The notes under the pieces are model-generated. The model was not told the origin of the DNA and did no database searches. It worked only from the letters and a program-made list of their open reading frames with translations. DNA of 61,632 nucleotides from Streptomyces albiflavescens (GTDB taxonomy: Bacteria > Actinomycetota > Actinomycetes > Streptomycetales > Streptomycetaceae), in assembly GCF_014645835.1 (NCBI RefSeq), contig NZ_BMMM01000032.1, positions 32,936 through 94,567 of the forward strand, written 5' to 3'. This document shows positions 35,629 to 44,606 of this stretch, in pieces. Both the position numbers and the translations under genes were made by a program. Every line of letters starts with the position of its first letter. The first letter of the stretch is position 1.

Positions 35629-36047
35629 CTCCTGCGGACGCCGGAAGGAGAAGCATGCGTGCGCCCGCAGCGAGCGCGAGCGACCTCGCCACCGATCCCA
35701 AGTCCGGCACCGATCTGCGCCCAGCCGACCGCAGCCTCCCGGTCGGCCAGCACCGCCGCTCGCACCAGCTGCCAGGCCAGATCCGGCCCCCGCGTCACCA
35801 TGGCGCTGTGCCAGCTCGCCACACCTCCGGTCAGTGGCGGCTGCCGGACCGCCCGCAGAGTGACGGCTTGCCGCTGGAGACGTAGCTCAGCACCGGCCGT
35901 CGTCATCGTTCCCCGCGCCTCAGCCGTCTGCTGCCTTCGACGTGCACGCCATGCCGCCTGCCGATGCGCCGGCCAGCAGTACCGGCGGTCATGCCCCATC
36001 GGCTCCAGCGGCGCAGCCCCACACCAGCCGCACAGAGCATCACCCAT
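35625..36047 (-). CDS. Small Cys-rich protein coupled to SpoIIE phosphatase
   Basis: The N-terminus CGWCGAAPLEPMGHDRRYCW followed by HRQAAWRARRR is a small zinc-ribbon pattern known in actinobacterial DNA-binding-like proteins. The middle (LVRAAVLADREAAVGWAQIG) is helical and the end basic. Its stop overlaps the phosphatase start (ATGA at 35625-35628), so both are made from one message. It may be a DNA-binding or adaptor partner of the phosphatase. Function unproven. Confidence 0.75.
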   Translation of the reverse strand: MGDALCGWCGAAPLEPMGHDRRYCWPAHRQAAWRARRRQQTAEARGTMTTAGAELRLQRQAVTLRAVRQPPLTGGVASWHSAMVTRGPDLAWQLVRAAVLADREAAVGWAQIGAGLGIGGEVARARCGRTHASPSGVRRR

Positions 36048-36056
36048 ACCCGGACA

Positions 36057-36391
36057 CTACGCCCACATCCGGCGACGGTCGCGCGGTGAGAGCGGCGCCC
36101 TGCGCCGTGCGCGGGCCCGAGCCGGTGACAGCTGCGCCCGGTGGAGGGCTAGCCGGTGATGGGGAGGGTGCGGTGGCGGTCGCGGGATGGTGTCCGTGCC
36201 GGGTGCGGCCTCCGGCCAGACCAGCAGGACGGGGCAGGGGGCGTGGTCGACGATGAAGCGGCTGGCCGGACCTAGGCTGCGGGGTCCGAGGTGGGTGCGG
36301 TCCCCGTCGCGGGCCAGGATGAGCAGATCGGCGCCTTCGGCTGCGGCCACGACTTCGCGTTCGACGCGGCCCGAGCGCTCGGTGCGGGTTC
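36057..36391 (-). pseudogene. C-terminal relic of a universal stress protein
   Basis: TERSGRVEREVVAAAEGADL, then LLILARDGDRTHLGPRSLGP and FIVDHAPCPVLLVWPE are the UspA ATP-loop and final strand. The N-terminal two-thirds are missing and a stop lies upstream. It abuts the truncated dehydrogenase. Confidence 0.8.
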
Positions 36392-36443
36392 AGGGGCGGC
36401 CCAGCCGTTCGGCCGCGGCAGCCAACGATGACCACCCCGGCGG

Positions 36444-37035
36444 TTGACGGCGTGGCAGTTCTTGATCGAGCTCGGGCACGATCATCCCTCGCCGTTCCAG
36501 GAGGCCCAGCACCGCCCGATGGCACTCGACAGCAAGAGCACGGTGCTCATCAACGGCGCTGCCGGTGGCGTGGGACACCTGGCTCTCCAGCTGGCCAAGT
36601 GGAAGGGGGCCCGTGTCATCGCCGTGGCCTCCGGCGCCCATGAGACGTTCCTGCGCGAGCTCGGCGCCGACGAGTTCATCGACTACACCAAGGAGCGGCC
36701 CGAGGAGGTCGTTCGTGACGTCGACCTGGTCCTGGACACTGTCGGGGGTCCCGACAGCAGGCGCTTTTTGCGCACCCTCAAGCGCGGCGGGTCCCTCTAC
36801 CCGGTGTACTTCGGCCAGTTCGACGACGAGGAGAACGCGAAGCTGGGTGTCACGGTCACGGCCGTGTCGGTCCGCTCGAGCGGCGCGCAGCTCGCCGAAC
36901 TGCAGAGCTTGGTCGACGCGGGGAAGATTCGTGTCGCGATCGACAGCAGGTTCCCGCTCGCGGATGCCCGGGCGGCGCACGAGCGCGTCGCCCGGGGGGC
37001 ATATCCGGGGCAAGGTCGTGCTCACGGTCGTCTAG
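36444..37035 (+). pseudogene. Truncated, frameshifted zinc-type alcohol dehydrogenase
   Basis: Quinone-oxidoreductase-like MDR: VLINGAAGGVGHLALQLAKW (Rossmann), GADEFIDYTKERPEEVVRDV and LVLDTVGGPDSRRFLRTL. The GroES-like N-terminal domain is missing. Near the end an extra G in a run of six (about 36992-36998) shifts the frame; the restored reading is RGHIRGKVVLTVV with a stop at 37033-37035. Truncation makes it non-functional as an enzyme. Confidence 0.85.
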
Positions 37036-37132
37036 GGAAGAGCCGTTTTACCGACGCGTCCGGTGGTCGTCCTCAGGGCGCTGGTGGCCTTCGGGACGCC
37101 GATGCGGAGACCTGGGGGCGGCTGGCGATCAG

Positions 37133-37225
37133 GTGGTCGTGATGCTCGCTGCGGCGAACCGGGCGGACCCGTTCGGTCGGCTCGGTTCGCCGCAGGAGAT
37201 CGCCGAGACGATCACATCTCTGGGC
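37133..37225 (+). pseudogene. C-terminal scrap of a short-chain dehydrogenase
   Basis: The frame reads ANRADPFGRLGSPQEIAETI, the usual SDR segment before the last strand. Nothing else of the gene remains. Confidence 0.55.
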
Positions 37226-37343
37226 GTCGTCAAGTTGTCCGCGGGCGGTGGGTCAGGCCACCTGGAGCGGGTGTCCGGCGCTGGCCAAGCCATGGAGGGC
37301 GTGGCGGTGGTGCTGGTGATCTGGTTCCCAGTGGTGAAGCGGT

Positions 37344-37474
37344 GCTGCATCTCGGTGCGGTAGCCGGTGGCACCGGGGCCTGAATCGCGGCGAGATCGCG
37401 CTGAATGCGGCGAGGAACCGCCGGGTTCTGCCGGCGGAGCGGACACCCTCACCGCTACCGCACCGAGATGCAGC
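37344..37474. repeat. 21-bp perfect inverted repeats around 89 bp
   Basis: 37344-37364 is the exact reverse complement of 37454-37474. The arms encode YRTEMQ on opposite strands. The structure is like a MITE or a relic of terminal repeats, but no flanking duplication was confirmed. Confidence 0.65.
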
Positions 37475-37491
37475 CCTCGGCCGGCTCGGCG

Positions 37492-38490
37492 TCAGCCCTC
37501 CGCGTCGTTCCACAGGGCCTGCGCCTCCTTCACGAGCGAGGTGCGGGCCGGCTTTCCGGTCGCGGCGCGCGGGAAGGCGGTGGTCCGCAGGACGATGCGT
37601 CGCGGAACCTTGTAGGCGGCGATGTGGTCCCGGCAGTAGGCGAGCAGCGTCGCCTCGTCGGTGTCGTGCGGTGAGGTGGTCCTGACGAACGCGATCGGCA
37701 CCTGGTCGGCCTTCGGGTCCGCGACGCCGACCACCACCGCTTCCTCCACCGCGTCGTGCGTGCGCAGGAAGTCCTCGGCCTCGAGCGGTGAGACGTTGAT
37801 CCCGCCGGTTCGGATCATCTCCGACGCCCGTTCGGCGTAGTGCAGTTCACCGTCCGCGTCGAGGTGCCCCAGGTCGCCGGTGCGGAACGTGCCGTCCAAA
37901 TCGAAGGACGCCGCGGTCTCGTCCGGCTGGTCGAGGTAGCCCGGCGACACGTACCCGGAGACGACGATCTCCCCGAGTTCACCGGGCGGCTGCACTCGAC
38001 CGGTCTGCGGATCGATGATTGCGACCCGGTTGCCCGGCAGGGCGGTTCCCTGCCGGGCGCACCGACGCTCGAGCGGCCAGTGGTGCGGGGTGACCGTCGC
38101 CCCGCCGTACAGCTCGGTCGAGCCGTAGGCGTTGCAGATTTCCGTGACGCCGAGCTCGATTGCGGCCGCCCGCACGTCCGACGGCGGCCCGATGGTCATC
38201 CCACGGCGCAGGGTGGTGACGGCGTCGCGGGAGAACGTCGGCTCCGCGAGGAGAGTGCGGGTGATCGACGGCAGGGTGTAGAGGACCGTGCACCGGTGTC
38301 GGGCGATCTGGGCGAGCGCGCCCGCGGCGTCGAAGGTCTCCTGCAGCACGACCGTGCTCCCGGTCACCAGAGCGACCATCAGAGCGTTGGCACCGCCGTA
38401 GCTCCAGAACAACGGAACCGGGAGCAAAATGCGGTCGTCGTGTCGGACGCCCATCCGGGCGGCGACCTCGCGGGCGTGAGCGATCGCTGC
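37492..38490 (-). pseudogene. N-terminally truncated acyl-CoA synthetase (AMP-forming)
   Basis: The C-terminal two-thirds of an adenylate-forming ligase: LLPVPLFWSYGGANALMVAL, NAYGSTELYGGATVTP, GTFRTGDLGHLDADGELHYA and ASEMIRTGGINVSPLE, ending with the catalytic lysine region FPRAATGKPART. The N-terminal subdomain and its SGTTG P-loop are absent. The 963-nt open frame from 38454 has no suitable ribosome-binding site, so it is considered a broken gene. Confidence 0.82.
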
Positions 38491-38599
38491 CCGCGCGCAT
38501 CATCGGCCTCTACCCGTGGACGAAGCCCGAGGAGACCCGCTTTTGCCGCCGGGAGCCTGAGAAGGCCGCTGATCAGGAGCGCGAGCGACCGAAGGTGCC

Positions 38600-38656
38600 G
38601 ATACGCCGGCAACCTGGCAGCCGCCCTGGCGATGCTCGCCCGGGACCGTCGCGGTC
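38600..38656 (+). pseudogene. Tiny HSL-esterase fragment
   Basis: GNLAAALAMLARDRRG corresponds to the helix after the GDSAGG serine of HSL-type esterases (compare GGNMAAALTLLAKERG in the intact gene). The rest is gone. Confidence 0.5.
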
Positions 38657-38690
38657 GGACCGCGTCGGTCGTCGCTCGGTGACGCCGCTG

Positions 38691-39284
38691 GCTGCGCGGG
38701 CTTCTTCCTGCACGTCCCCGCGCTGCTGCTGATCCGCCAGGTCGCCAACGTGTCGGTCGCGCTCTTCGGCGGCGCCGCGGTGTGGTTGACGGTGGAGTCG
38801 GCGGGGTGGCCGCTGTCCGGGTCCGCTCCCGCTGTGGAGACGGAGGTGCAGGCGCGTGCTCTTCGGGGGCGTGAGCCTTGGCGGGGCGTCGGCCGGCCGG
38901 GCGGTGATGAGCCCGTATCACTCGGCTCGCAGGCGGAGGTTGACGGTGTTGTTCACACGGTTGGCCACAGCCGTGGCGCGTCGGGAGGCATCTGTGCTTG
39001 GCGGCACTGTGCGTGCGCAGCGGGGCCTCGTCGGGTCGTCGGCCTCGCGGGGTCGGCTCACACGAGGGCGGTCAGGCGGACGCGGGAAGAGCGAGGGTCT
39101 CGGTGCGGCGGTGGCGGCCGTTTCCGGGCGCGTCCAGGGCGGACGGGCGTTCGGCGGCAGGCTGTCCACGGTGCTGGCCGGCACCGAAGTCCGTCACTGG
39201 ACGACGGCGGCGAAGGGTCCTGAGGGTGCGGATCGACTGCTTCATCATGTTCTCTGTTCGGGTGTTCTTGGGAGCGGATTCTGC
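38691..39284. other. Degenerate region, no gene recognised
   Basis: Long frames with no coherent product; a stretch reading LLIRQVANVSVALFGGAAVW near 38730 looks like a membrane helix relic. Confidence 0.45.
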
Positions 39285-39701
39285 TCAGATGCCGCGGGGG
39301 TCGACGGCGCGGACGGTCCAGAGCTGGTCGAAGTGCCAGCGGTTGAAGCCGTAGGCCTGCTCGTCCGCCTGGGCGACGGCGACCCACTGTCCCTGGCTCA
39401 AGTGGTAGACGCGGTGACCGTCGTAGCGAAGCTGCTGACCGTTGCCGCCGGAGCGCCAGTACGAGTAACCCGACTGGTCCCGCTCGCCGTGCCATTCACG
39501 CTGCCCGTCCGAGAGGGACCACCCCTCGCCGATGCGGGAGAAGCCGACGCGCTCCGTCACGGTGGCGACGGCGCTGTGGTGACCGCTGTGCCCCGAGGGC
39601 AGGGTGGCTGCCGAGGCGGGGCCGGTGACGGCGACGAGGGCGCTGCCGGTCATGGTCACGGTGGCGGCGGCGAGGGCGACGCGGGTCATCAGCTTCTTCA
39701 T
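39285..39701 (-). CDS. Small secreted protein of unknown function
   Basis: A Sec signal peptide (MKKLMTRVALAAATVTMTG, cleavage likely after GPASA) and a mature part of about 105 residues rich in Trp, Tyr and Gly (GEGWSLSDGQREWHGERD, YSYWRSGGNGQQLRYDGHRV). ATG 39701 is chosen because the signal peptide starts there and GGAGACACC lies upstream. The mature domain looks like a small beta-rich exoprotein. It is transcribed away from an inverted-repeat operator at 39802-39836. Confidence 0.75.
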   Translation of the reverse strand: MKKLMTRVALAAATVTMTGSALVAVTGPASAATLPSGHSGHHSAVATVTERVGFSRIGEGWSLSDGQREWHGERDQSGYSYWRSGGNGQQLRYDGHRVYHLSQGQWVAVAQADEQAYGFNRWHFDQLWTVRAVDPRGI

Positions 39702-39801
39702 GGTGGTGTCTCCTTGCTTCGCCCGGTGTGTGGTGCGGGCGGTGAACGATCGACGCGTTGTGCCGAAGGGCTCGTGGCCGATACGGCCGAGCAACGTCAT
39801 G

Positions 39802-39836
39802 CATTGACGCTAACAGATCGTTGAGACTCGTCAATG
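39802..39836. promoter_or_regulatory. Inverted repeat upstream of the secreted-protein gene
   Basis: CATTGACG (39802-39809) and CGTCAATG (39829-39836) are separated by 19 bases, about two helical turns centre to centre. A good operator candidate, perhaps for the MarR protein at 39962-40432. Confidence 0.5.
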
Positions 39837-39961
39837 AATGAACGGATGTGACTGTCGACTCACCGAAACGAAGCTGTCGGAATGCCGTGGATTCCCAGAA
39901 GGGGCATGACAAAGAGACCACGGGAATGCCCGTGGCCCCAAGCTGCCTGGTGGCGGGTCGG

Positions 39962-40432
39962 TCAGGTGCAGACGGAGTCGCTCTGGGACGTCCTCACTCG
40001 GACGAGGAGGTTGCGGAGGGTGGAAAGCTCTTCGGGGGTGAAGTCGGCGAAGAGTTCTTTCTCCACGGCGGTGATGGCGTCCCGGGCCTTGTCGAGGGTG
40101 CGGCCGCCTTCGTCGGTGAGCGCCACGATGTGGCGGCGCCGGTCGGCCGGGTCGCGCCGGCGCTCGACGAGGTGCGTGTTCTCGAGGTCGTTGAGGATTC
40201 CGCACAGGATGCTGGGATCCACCTCCAGGACTTCCGCCATGCCCTTCTGGCTCATGTGTCCCGACTCGCCCAGCAGGACCAGCGTCGCGCCTTGGCGCGG
40301 TGTCAGTCCGCACTGCTTGAAGGCGTGCTCCATGCGGGCATAGGCGATGGCGCCGTGCCGGGCGAGCAGAAAGCCGAGCCGCTCGAGGGGTTCGGCCTCG
40401 ACGGTGCCGGTCAGGTCCGCAGTCATTGTCAC
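39962..40432 (-). CDS. MarR-family transcriptional regulator
   Basis: Winged-helix MarR with helices and wing in MSQKGMAEVLEVDPSILCGI, NDLENTHLVERRRDPADRRR and HIVALTDEGG. 156 residues. Dimeric MarR proteins usually repress themselves and a neighbour until a small phenolic or oxidant binds. The upstream gap has two inverted repeats (40442-40455 and 40480-40491), likely auto-operators. No divergent target gene is intact on the other side. Confidence 0.92.
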   Translation of the reverse strand: MTMTADLTGTVEAEPLERLGFLLARHGAIAYARMEHAFKQCGLTPRQGATLVLLGESGHMSQKGMAEVLEVDPSILCGILNDLENTHLVERRRDPADRRRHIVALTDEGGRTLDKARDAITAVEKELFADFTPEELSTLRNLLVRVRTSQSDSVCT

Positions 40433-40441
40433 CCACTTACC

Positions 40442-40491
40442 TTGCCTGTCGGCAAACTATTAGCCGAACATAATCATCTATCGATGTCGAT
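40442..40491. promoter_or_regulatory. Putative MarR auto-operators
   Basis: TTGCC-TGTC-GGCAA at 40442-40455 and ATCGA-TG-TCGAT at 40480-40491, in an AT-rich gap directly upstream of the marR-type gene. Confidence 0.5.
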
Positions 40492-40933
40492 GGTAGCAGG
40501 GGCTCAATGGTGTGTCCGGTCCGCGGCGGGGGGCACGGTGGGCAGGGCCGGGGCCGCGGTGGCGGACGGTCAGGCGTGATCGGCGGTTTCGCCATGCCGT
40601 CCCGGACCGCCTCGGGCGGTCTGCTCCTCACCGTGACCGGAGCCGGTCGGCGATCCGCCGGCCGGGCCGTTCCCCGTAAGGCCGGCCGCGCGGCCTCGAG
40701 GTCTCCTCGGGCCCGCGTGGCATGGCGGCGGACCCGAGGTATGGACCCCGTACGACCTTCGGCCTTCGCTGTTGGCCGCGGGTCCGTGCGGTCGACGGGG
40801 TTTGGACGGCGGCCTGACTTGCCTGGCTCCTGCGCGGGGGTGAAGATCCCTGGGCCGCCGTGTCACCGTGACAGGAGGCAGGGCTTGGGGCTGTGATGGC
40901 GCGGCGGCAAGGTCCTGTGGCGACAGCGCACCG
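40492..40933. other. Intergenic, no gene recognised
   Basis: No convincing gene; low-complexity Arg/Pro frames only. Confidence 0.55.
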
Positions 40934-41483
40934 TGGACCCCAAGAAGACGGCCTGGGGCGACGGGCACACCCTCGTCGCTGCGGACCCGGACCGCACGCA
41001 GACCGTCCAGTCGCTCGATGTGAACCGTCAGGGGATCTCTCCACGCGCCGCTCTCCGGCTGGAGGGTGGGATGTGGTCGGTGCGGGCAGCGGCACCGTAC
41101 TGGCCGGCGCCGACCCGAACGACGGCTCCGGGGACCACGACACTGCCCTGCACGCCTACGGCACCCGTGACGGACGATCCTCCTGGCAGTTGCGGGCGCC
41201 GGCCGGCCAGGAGTACGGGTTCCCGAAGATCGCTGACGGCCGGGTGTACGTCGTACGCCAGCCCTTCCTCACCGAAGGGGACACAGGCCGTCGGATACAC
41301 GCCGACCTGCTCGTCCTCGACGCGGACACCGGGCGCCTGCTCCACACCCTGCGGCTGCCGTCGATGACCGCGCCGGACGACTACGACTACTTCGTGAAGC
41401 TCGACATCGTCGATGTCGCCGACGGCGCGGTGAGCATCGGCTGGCGGGACGGTGAGGGGGACCTGCTGATCGCCACGGACTGA
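40934..41483 (+). pseudogene. PQQ-type beta-propeller remnant
   Basis: DPKKTAWGDGHTLVAADPDR begins in one frame; after about 41075 homology-like sequence is in another (TVLAGADPNDGSGDHDTALH, ADGRVYVVRQPF, LLVLDADTGRLLHTLRLPSM). These are PQQ-propeller blades as in Streptomyces lipoproteins and kinases. The frame break and missing start make it a relic. The last 130 codons are open. Confidence 0.65.
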
Positions 41484-41527
41484 CCCTCGCCCGCCCCGCA
41501 TCACCGGCCGACGGTGCGACCTGCGAC

Positions 41528-42049
41528 ATGACGGTCGACGCTTGCCCGCAGGCGGTATTCCGTGATGATGATGCTGCCCTGCTCCTGGTGCGCTATGAAG
41601 GTGTCCAGCCGCATGATCGTCCGCGGGTGGCCCGGACCTCGATACAGCGTCACGACCTGCGAGGCGTTGCGGGCGTGCGGCGCTTTTTGCGTGATGTGCT
41701 TCGCCGGTGGCACAGGTTGCCGCTGCTGGACGACCTCGAGCTGCTGGTCTCCGAGGTCGTCACGAACGCACTCATCCACGCCCACAGCGAAGTGGACCTG
41801 CGGTTGCGGGAGTATGCCGACCGGATCCGGGTCGAGGTGCGTGACAGCGATCCGTATCCCCCCGTGCCGACCGCCCTCCTCAACGACGAGAGCAGCAATC
41901 AGGAGGCCGAGTCCGGCCGTGGGCTGCTGATCGTCGAAGCCCTCGCTCTCGCGTGGGGGAGCTCGCCCGCGGGACGCGGCAAGACCACCTGGTTCGAGAT
42001 CAGCACCGCGGCGGCGGACCCTGAGCCGGATACCGATCACCGTTCCTAG
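41528..42049 (+). CDS. HATPase (anti-sigma-like) domain with PP2C tail remnant
   Basis: The main part is a GHKL/HATPase_c_2 domain: DLELLVSEVVTNALIHAHSE (N box), IRVEVRDSDPYPP (G1) and SGRGLLIVEALALAWG (G2). Such domains act as serine kinases or anti-sigma factors. The first residues, RDDDAALLLVRYEGV, are the last strand of a PP2C/SpoIIE domain. The frame therefore looks like the tail of a larger phosphatase-kinase fusion whose phosphatase part is lost. The HATPase may still fold and function. Confidence 0.75.
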   Translation: MTVDACPQAVFRDDDAALLLVRYEGVQPHDRPRVARTSIQRHDLRGVAGVRRFLRDVLRRWHRLPLLDDLELLVSEVVTNALIHAHSEVDLRLREYADRIRVEVRDSDPYPPVPTALLNDESSNQEAESGRGLLIVEALALAWGSSPAGRGKTTWFEISTAAADPEPDTDHRS

Positions 42050-42413
42050 TCAGTGAGCAGGAGTGGGTCTTGGACCCATACATGGTCACTGCGGACATCC
42101 CGAACGGTGTTGGGTGTCCTGGTCGCCCGCTTTCGCTCCGCGTTCGGCTGCACGCGTCCTGTGCGTGATCCGGGGATGCGGGGGCGGGTTTCCTCACGCC
42201 CGCGGGCGCCTGGTCCGGCCTGGGCGGTCCGATGCCCATACCCATCGCTCTGGTGGGTGTGGGGCGGTGTCGTCCGTCGCCGGATCGGGTGCCCGAGGGC
42301 GTGGTCGGCCGATGGGCGGGTCGCGCCTTTGTGGTTTGGTGCAGCGAGGGCGTGCCCGGCGGTCGCAGAGGCGTGCGATGTCCAGCCGGCGAGGCTTTCA
42401 GACCGGCTTGGGC
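42050..42413. other. Intergenic, no gene recognised
   Basis: Nothing supportable beyond shadow frames. Confidence 0.55.
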
Positions 42414-43673
42414 TCAGGTCTCGTCGATGGCTTCGGTGATCTCCCGCGGTGTGGCGCCGAGCCACCAGGTGGGGTTGGCCGACCCGTCGGTGGTGGGGCC
42501 GTCGCGGTGGACGTAGTGGCGCACGTCGCGTCCCGGCTCCTGGAAGGCGCCGTTCAGGGCACGTTCAAGCCACTCGGCGCCGAAGCGGAAGATCTCGGCT
42601 GCGACTTGGCCCAGCGGATGGAACTCGTTCTCGTAGACGCGCATCTCCTTGGGGGCACGCACGCGCTCGTAGGTGGCCAGGGCCTGCTCCAGCGGGGTCA
42701 GCTCGTCGAACTCGCCGATGCCCATGAAGACCGGGCAGGTAATACCGGAGACGAGGGCGCCCAGGGGCATGCGCTGTGCCAACTCCGTGTCGAAGAGGTC
42801 CTCGTCCGTGTAGCCGGACATGTACATGTAGTTGTTCTTGAAGGTGGGCTGTGCTCGATTGAATATCGTCTCGAAGTCGCCGGTGACTCCCTCGAAGCTG
42901 GCCATGGCGGCGAGTCGCGAGTCGGTTGCCGCAGCGCGCAGGCCCCAGTAGCCGCTCATGCTGATGCCGAACATGCCGATGCGCTCGGCGTCGACCTCCG
43001 GCAGGCCGGCGAGGTAGTCGATGTAGCGGCTGATGGCGCGCTCGTAGTTGGTCAGGTCCACGGTGAGGCCGTTCGCGCGGGACTCGCCCTGGCCGGGGCC
43101 CTCGATGGAGAGGGCGACGATGCCGCGCGAGGTGTAGTAGCGCTCGGCCGCGTAGATGTAGTCCTCCTTGATCATGTCCATTCCGGGACCGAGGATCACG
43201 GCGGGGGCGGCCTGGACGGCACGGGCCGGGAGATGCAGCAGGGCGTAGATGTGCTTGCCCTCGAAATCCAGGACGACGCGGCGGACCCGGTTCTCGCGCA
43301 GTGCGCCGAGGCGCTCGACGCAGTGGTTGGCGTGCTTGCGCATGGCCGCCTTGCGGGGGTCGGCGGCGTCGAAGATGGAGTACTGGGCGCGGCCCCACAT
43401 CACGGCGGCGCGCAGGTAGAGGTCGGCGGCGGTCTGGGCGAAGCCGTTCTTCTCGTGGTGGGCTGCGCGCGCCTCGGCCTGGGTGGCCACGGTGGCCCAC
43501 GCCTTGGGCAGCATGGCGCCGCTCTTGACGAGGGCGAAGACCTTGTCGAAGTCGGTGTGGTCGTGGCCGAGCTGCTCCAGGGTGCCCTTGGCCTCGGGGT
43601 GCAACGCATCGAACCCGCCCTGCGCGAGCGCGATGTCGAGGCTCCAGCTTTGTCCGACAGATCGTATGGTCAT
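42414..43673 (-). CDS. FrsA/DHPON-hydrolase-like alpha/beta hydrolase
   Basis: A 419-residue hydrolase: helical N-terminal half, then GPGMDMIKEDYIYAAERYY, SIEGPGQGESRANGLTVD, nucleophile Ser in GISMSGYW and C-terminal acid GEFDELTP and His in NEFHPLGQ. It is closest in pattern to 2,6-dihydropseudooxynicotine hydrolase/FrsA-type C-C or ester hydrolases of the DUF1100 group. ATG 43673 is preceded by AGGAGAAGAG. It is divergent from a MarR gene with shared operators, so it is probably repressed by that MarR. Confidence 0.88.
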   Translation of the reverse strand: MTIRSVGQSWSLDIALAQGGFDALHPEAKGTLEQLGHDHTDFDKVFALVKSGAMLPKAWATVATQAEARAAHHEKNGFAQTAADLYLRAAVMWGRAQYSIFDAADPRKAAMRKHANHCVERLGALRENRVRRVVLDFEGKHIYALLHLPARAVQAAPAVILGPGMDMIKEDYIYAAERYYTSRGIVALSIEGPGQGESRANGLTVDLTNYERAISRYIDYLAGLPEVDAERIGMFGISMSGYWGLRAAATDSRLAAMASFEGVTGDFETIFNRAQPTFKNNYMYMSGYTDEDLFDTELAQRMPLGALVSGITCPVFMGIGEFDELTPLEQALATYERVRAPKEMRVYENEFHPLGQVAAEIFRFGAEWLERALNGAFQEPGRDVRHYVHRDGPTTDGSANPTWWLGATPREITEAIDET

Positions 43674-43701
43674 GTCTCTTCTCCTTGCCTCGGGCACCTT
43701 T

Positions 43702-43715
43702 ACTAAGTACTTAGT
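43702..43715. promoter_or_regulatory. MarR operator O1 (perfect 14-bp palindrome)
   Basis: ACTAAGTACTTAGT, 29 bp upstream of the hydrolase start. It shares the core AAGTACTT with the two sites at 43915-43937. Confidence 0.75.
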
Positions 43716-43914
43716 CATTAGGTCGCGCAATGCGCGACCCCGGAGCCCCGGGTGAGCGCACGGCCGTCCTGTGGATCTGCAGTGTTGCGGCCGCCTCAGG
43801 GCCGCACGGGGCAACTGCCGGCCGGATCGGCCCCCCGGGTGGCGGCGGGACCGGGCGGCGAGTCGTCGACGCCCCGGAAACCAGTGCCCGGGTCGTAAGC
43901 CACCCCGCTATCTC

Positions 43915-43937
43915 AAGTACTTATCTATTAAGTACTT
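43915..43937. promoter_or_regulatory. MarR operators O2 and O3
   Basis: Two AAGTACTT palindromes (43915-43922 and 43930-43937) 15 bp apart centre to centre, upstream of marR at 43998. The surrounding DNA is AT-rich (TTATCTATT). Confidence 0.75.
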
Positions 43938-43997
43938 CAGATACGATGGTTGTCAAGTGGAAGCCCCAACAGCCCTGACTCCCCCCGAAAGAGGGCC

Positions 43998-44453
43998 ATG
44001 ACCGGCACCGACGACCCACAGCGCCAAGAGGCCCTGGATACCCTCTCCCGTGCCGCATACAGGCTCAGCGCCGCCGACGCCCGCCTGCGTGGAAGGGCCA
44101 CGCGCAGCCCGGGCGCCCTCTCACTCACGCATGCGCGCGCCCTGCGCGTCCTCGCCGAACACGGCCCGCTCTCGATGGCAGAACTCGCAGCGAGGGTCGA
44201 GACCACCAGCGCCGCCGCGACCCAGCTGGTCAACGGCCTCGTCAAAGTCGGCTACGTAGAACGAGGGCCCGACCCCGCCAACCGCCGCGCCGTCCGCGTG
44301 AGCCTCACCACCAAGGGCGGCGACCGCCATCGAGAACGCGAGCAGGTCCTCGCCGACGCCCTGGCCGCGTCTCTGGCCAATCTGAGCACCGATGACCTGG
44401 CCGTCGCCGCGGACGCCCTCGACCGCCTGGGCGAGATCTACGACAAGCTTTGA
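43998..44453 (+). CDS. MarR-family regulator of the FrsA-like hydrolase
   Basis: Winged-helix MarR: SMAELAARVETTSAAATQLV, NGLVKVGYVERGPDPANRRA and VRVSLTTKGGDR. 151 residues. Divergent from the hydrolase gene with palindromic AAGTACTT sites in between, a classic substrate-responsive repressor layout. GAAAGAGGG precedes ATG 43998. Confidence 0.92.
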   Translation: MTGTDDPQRQEALDTLSRAAYRLSAADARLRGRATRSPGALSLTHARALRVLAEHGPLSMAELAARVETTSAAATQLVNGLVKVGYVERGPDPANRRAVRVSLTTKGGDRHREREQVLADALAASLANLSTDDLAVAADALDRLGEIYDKL

Positions 44454-44459
44454 CTTGCT

Positions 44460-44479
44460 CCTCGGGCTGGAGCCCGAGG
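44460..44479. terminator. Hairpin after marR
   Basis: 9-bp stem 44460-44468 with 44471-44479, loop GG, directly after the stop codon. It may also be an insertion-sequence end hairpin since an IS relic follows. Confidence 0.65.
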
Positions 44480-44606
44480 ATTCTGGCCTTCTCGTCCGTT
44501 GCTGTGCCGCTACGCGGCACGGGGTTCGGGGGAGAATCCGTGGCTTCCTGCTTCGTTGCGCTGTGCCAGGACGGGTCCTGGTCTTACCTGCGCCGCTGGA
44601 GGTGTG

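Noticed and set aside
38856..39824. 322-residue plus-strand frame
   Set aside because: Low-complexity Gly/Arg text that also covers the antisense of the secreted-protein gene.
42063..43706. 547-residue plus-strand frame opposite the FrsA-like hydrolase
   Set aside because: Shadow frame without start signals or motifs.
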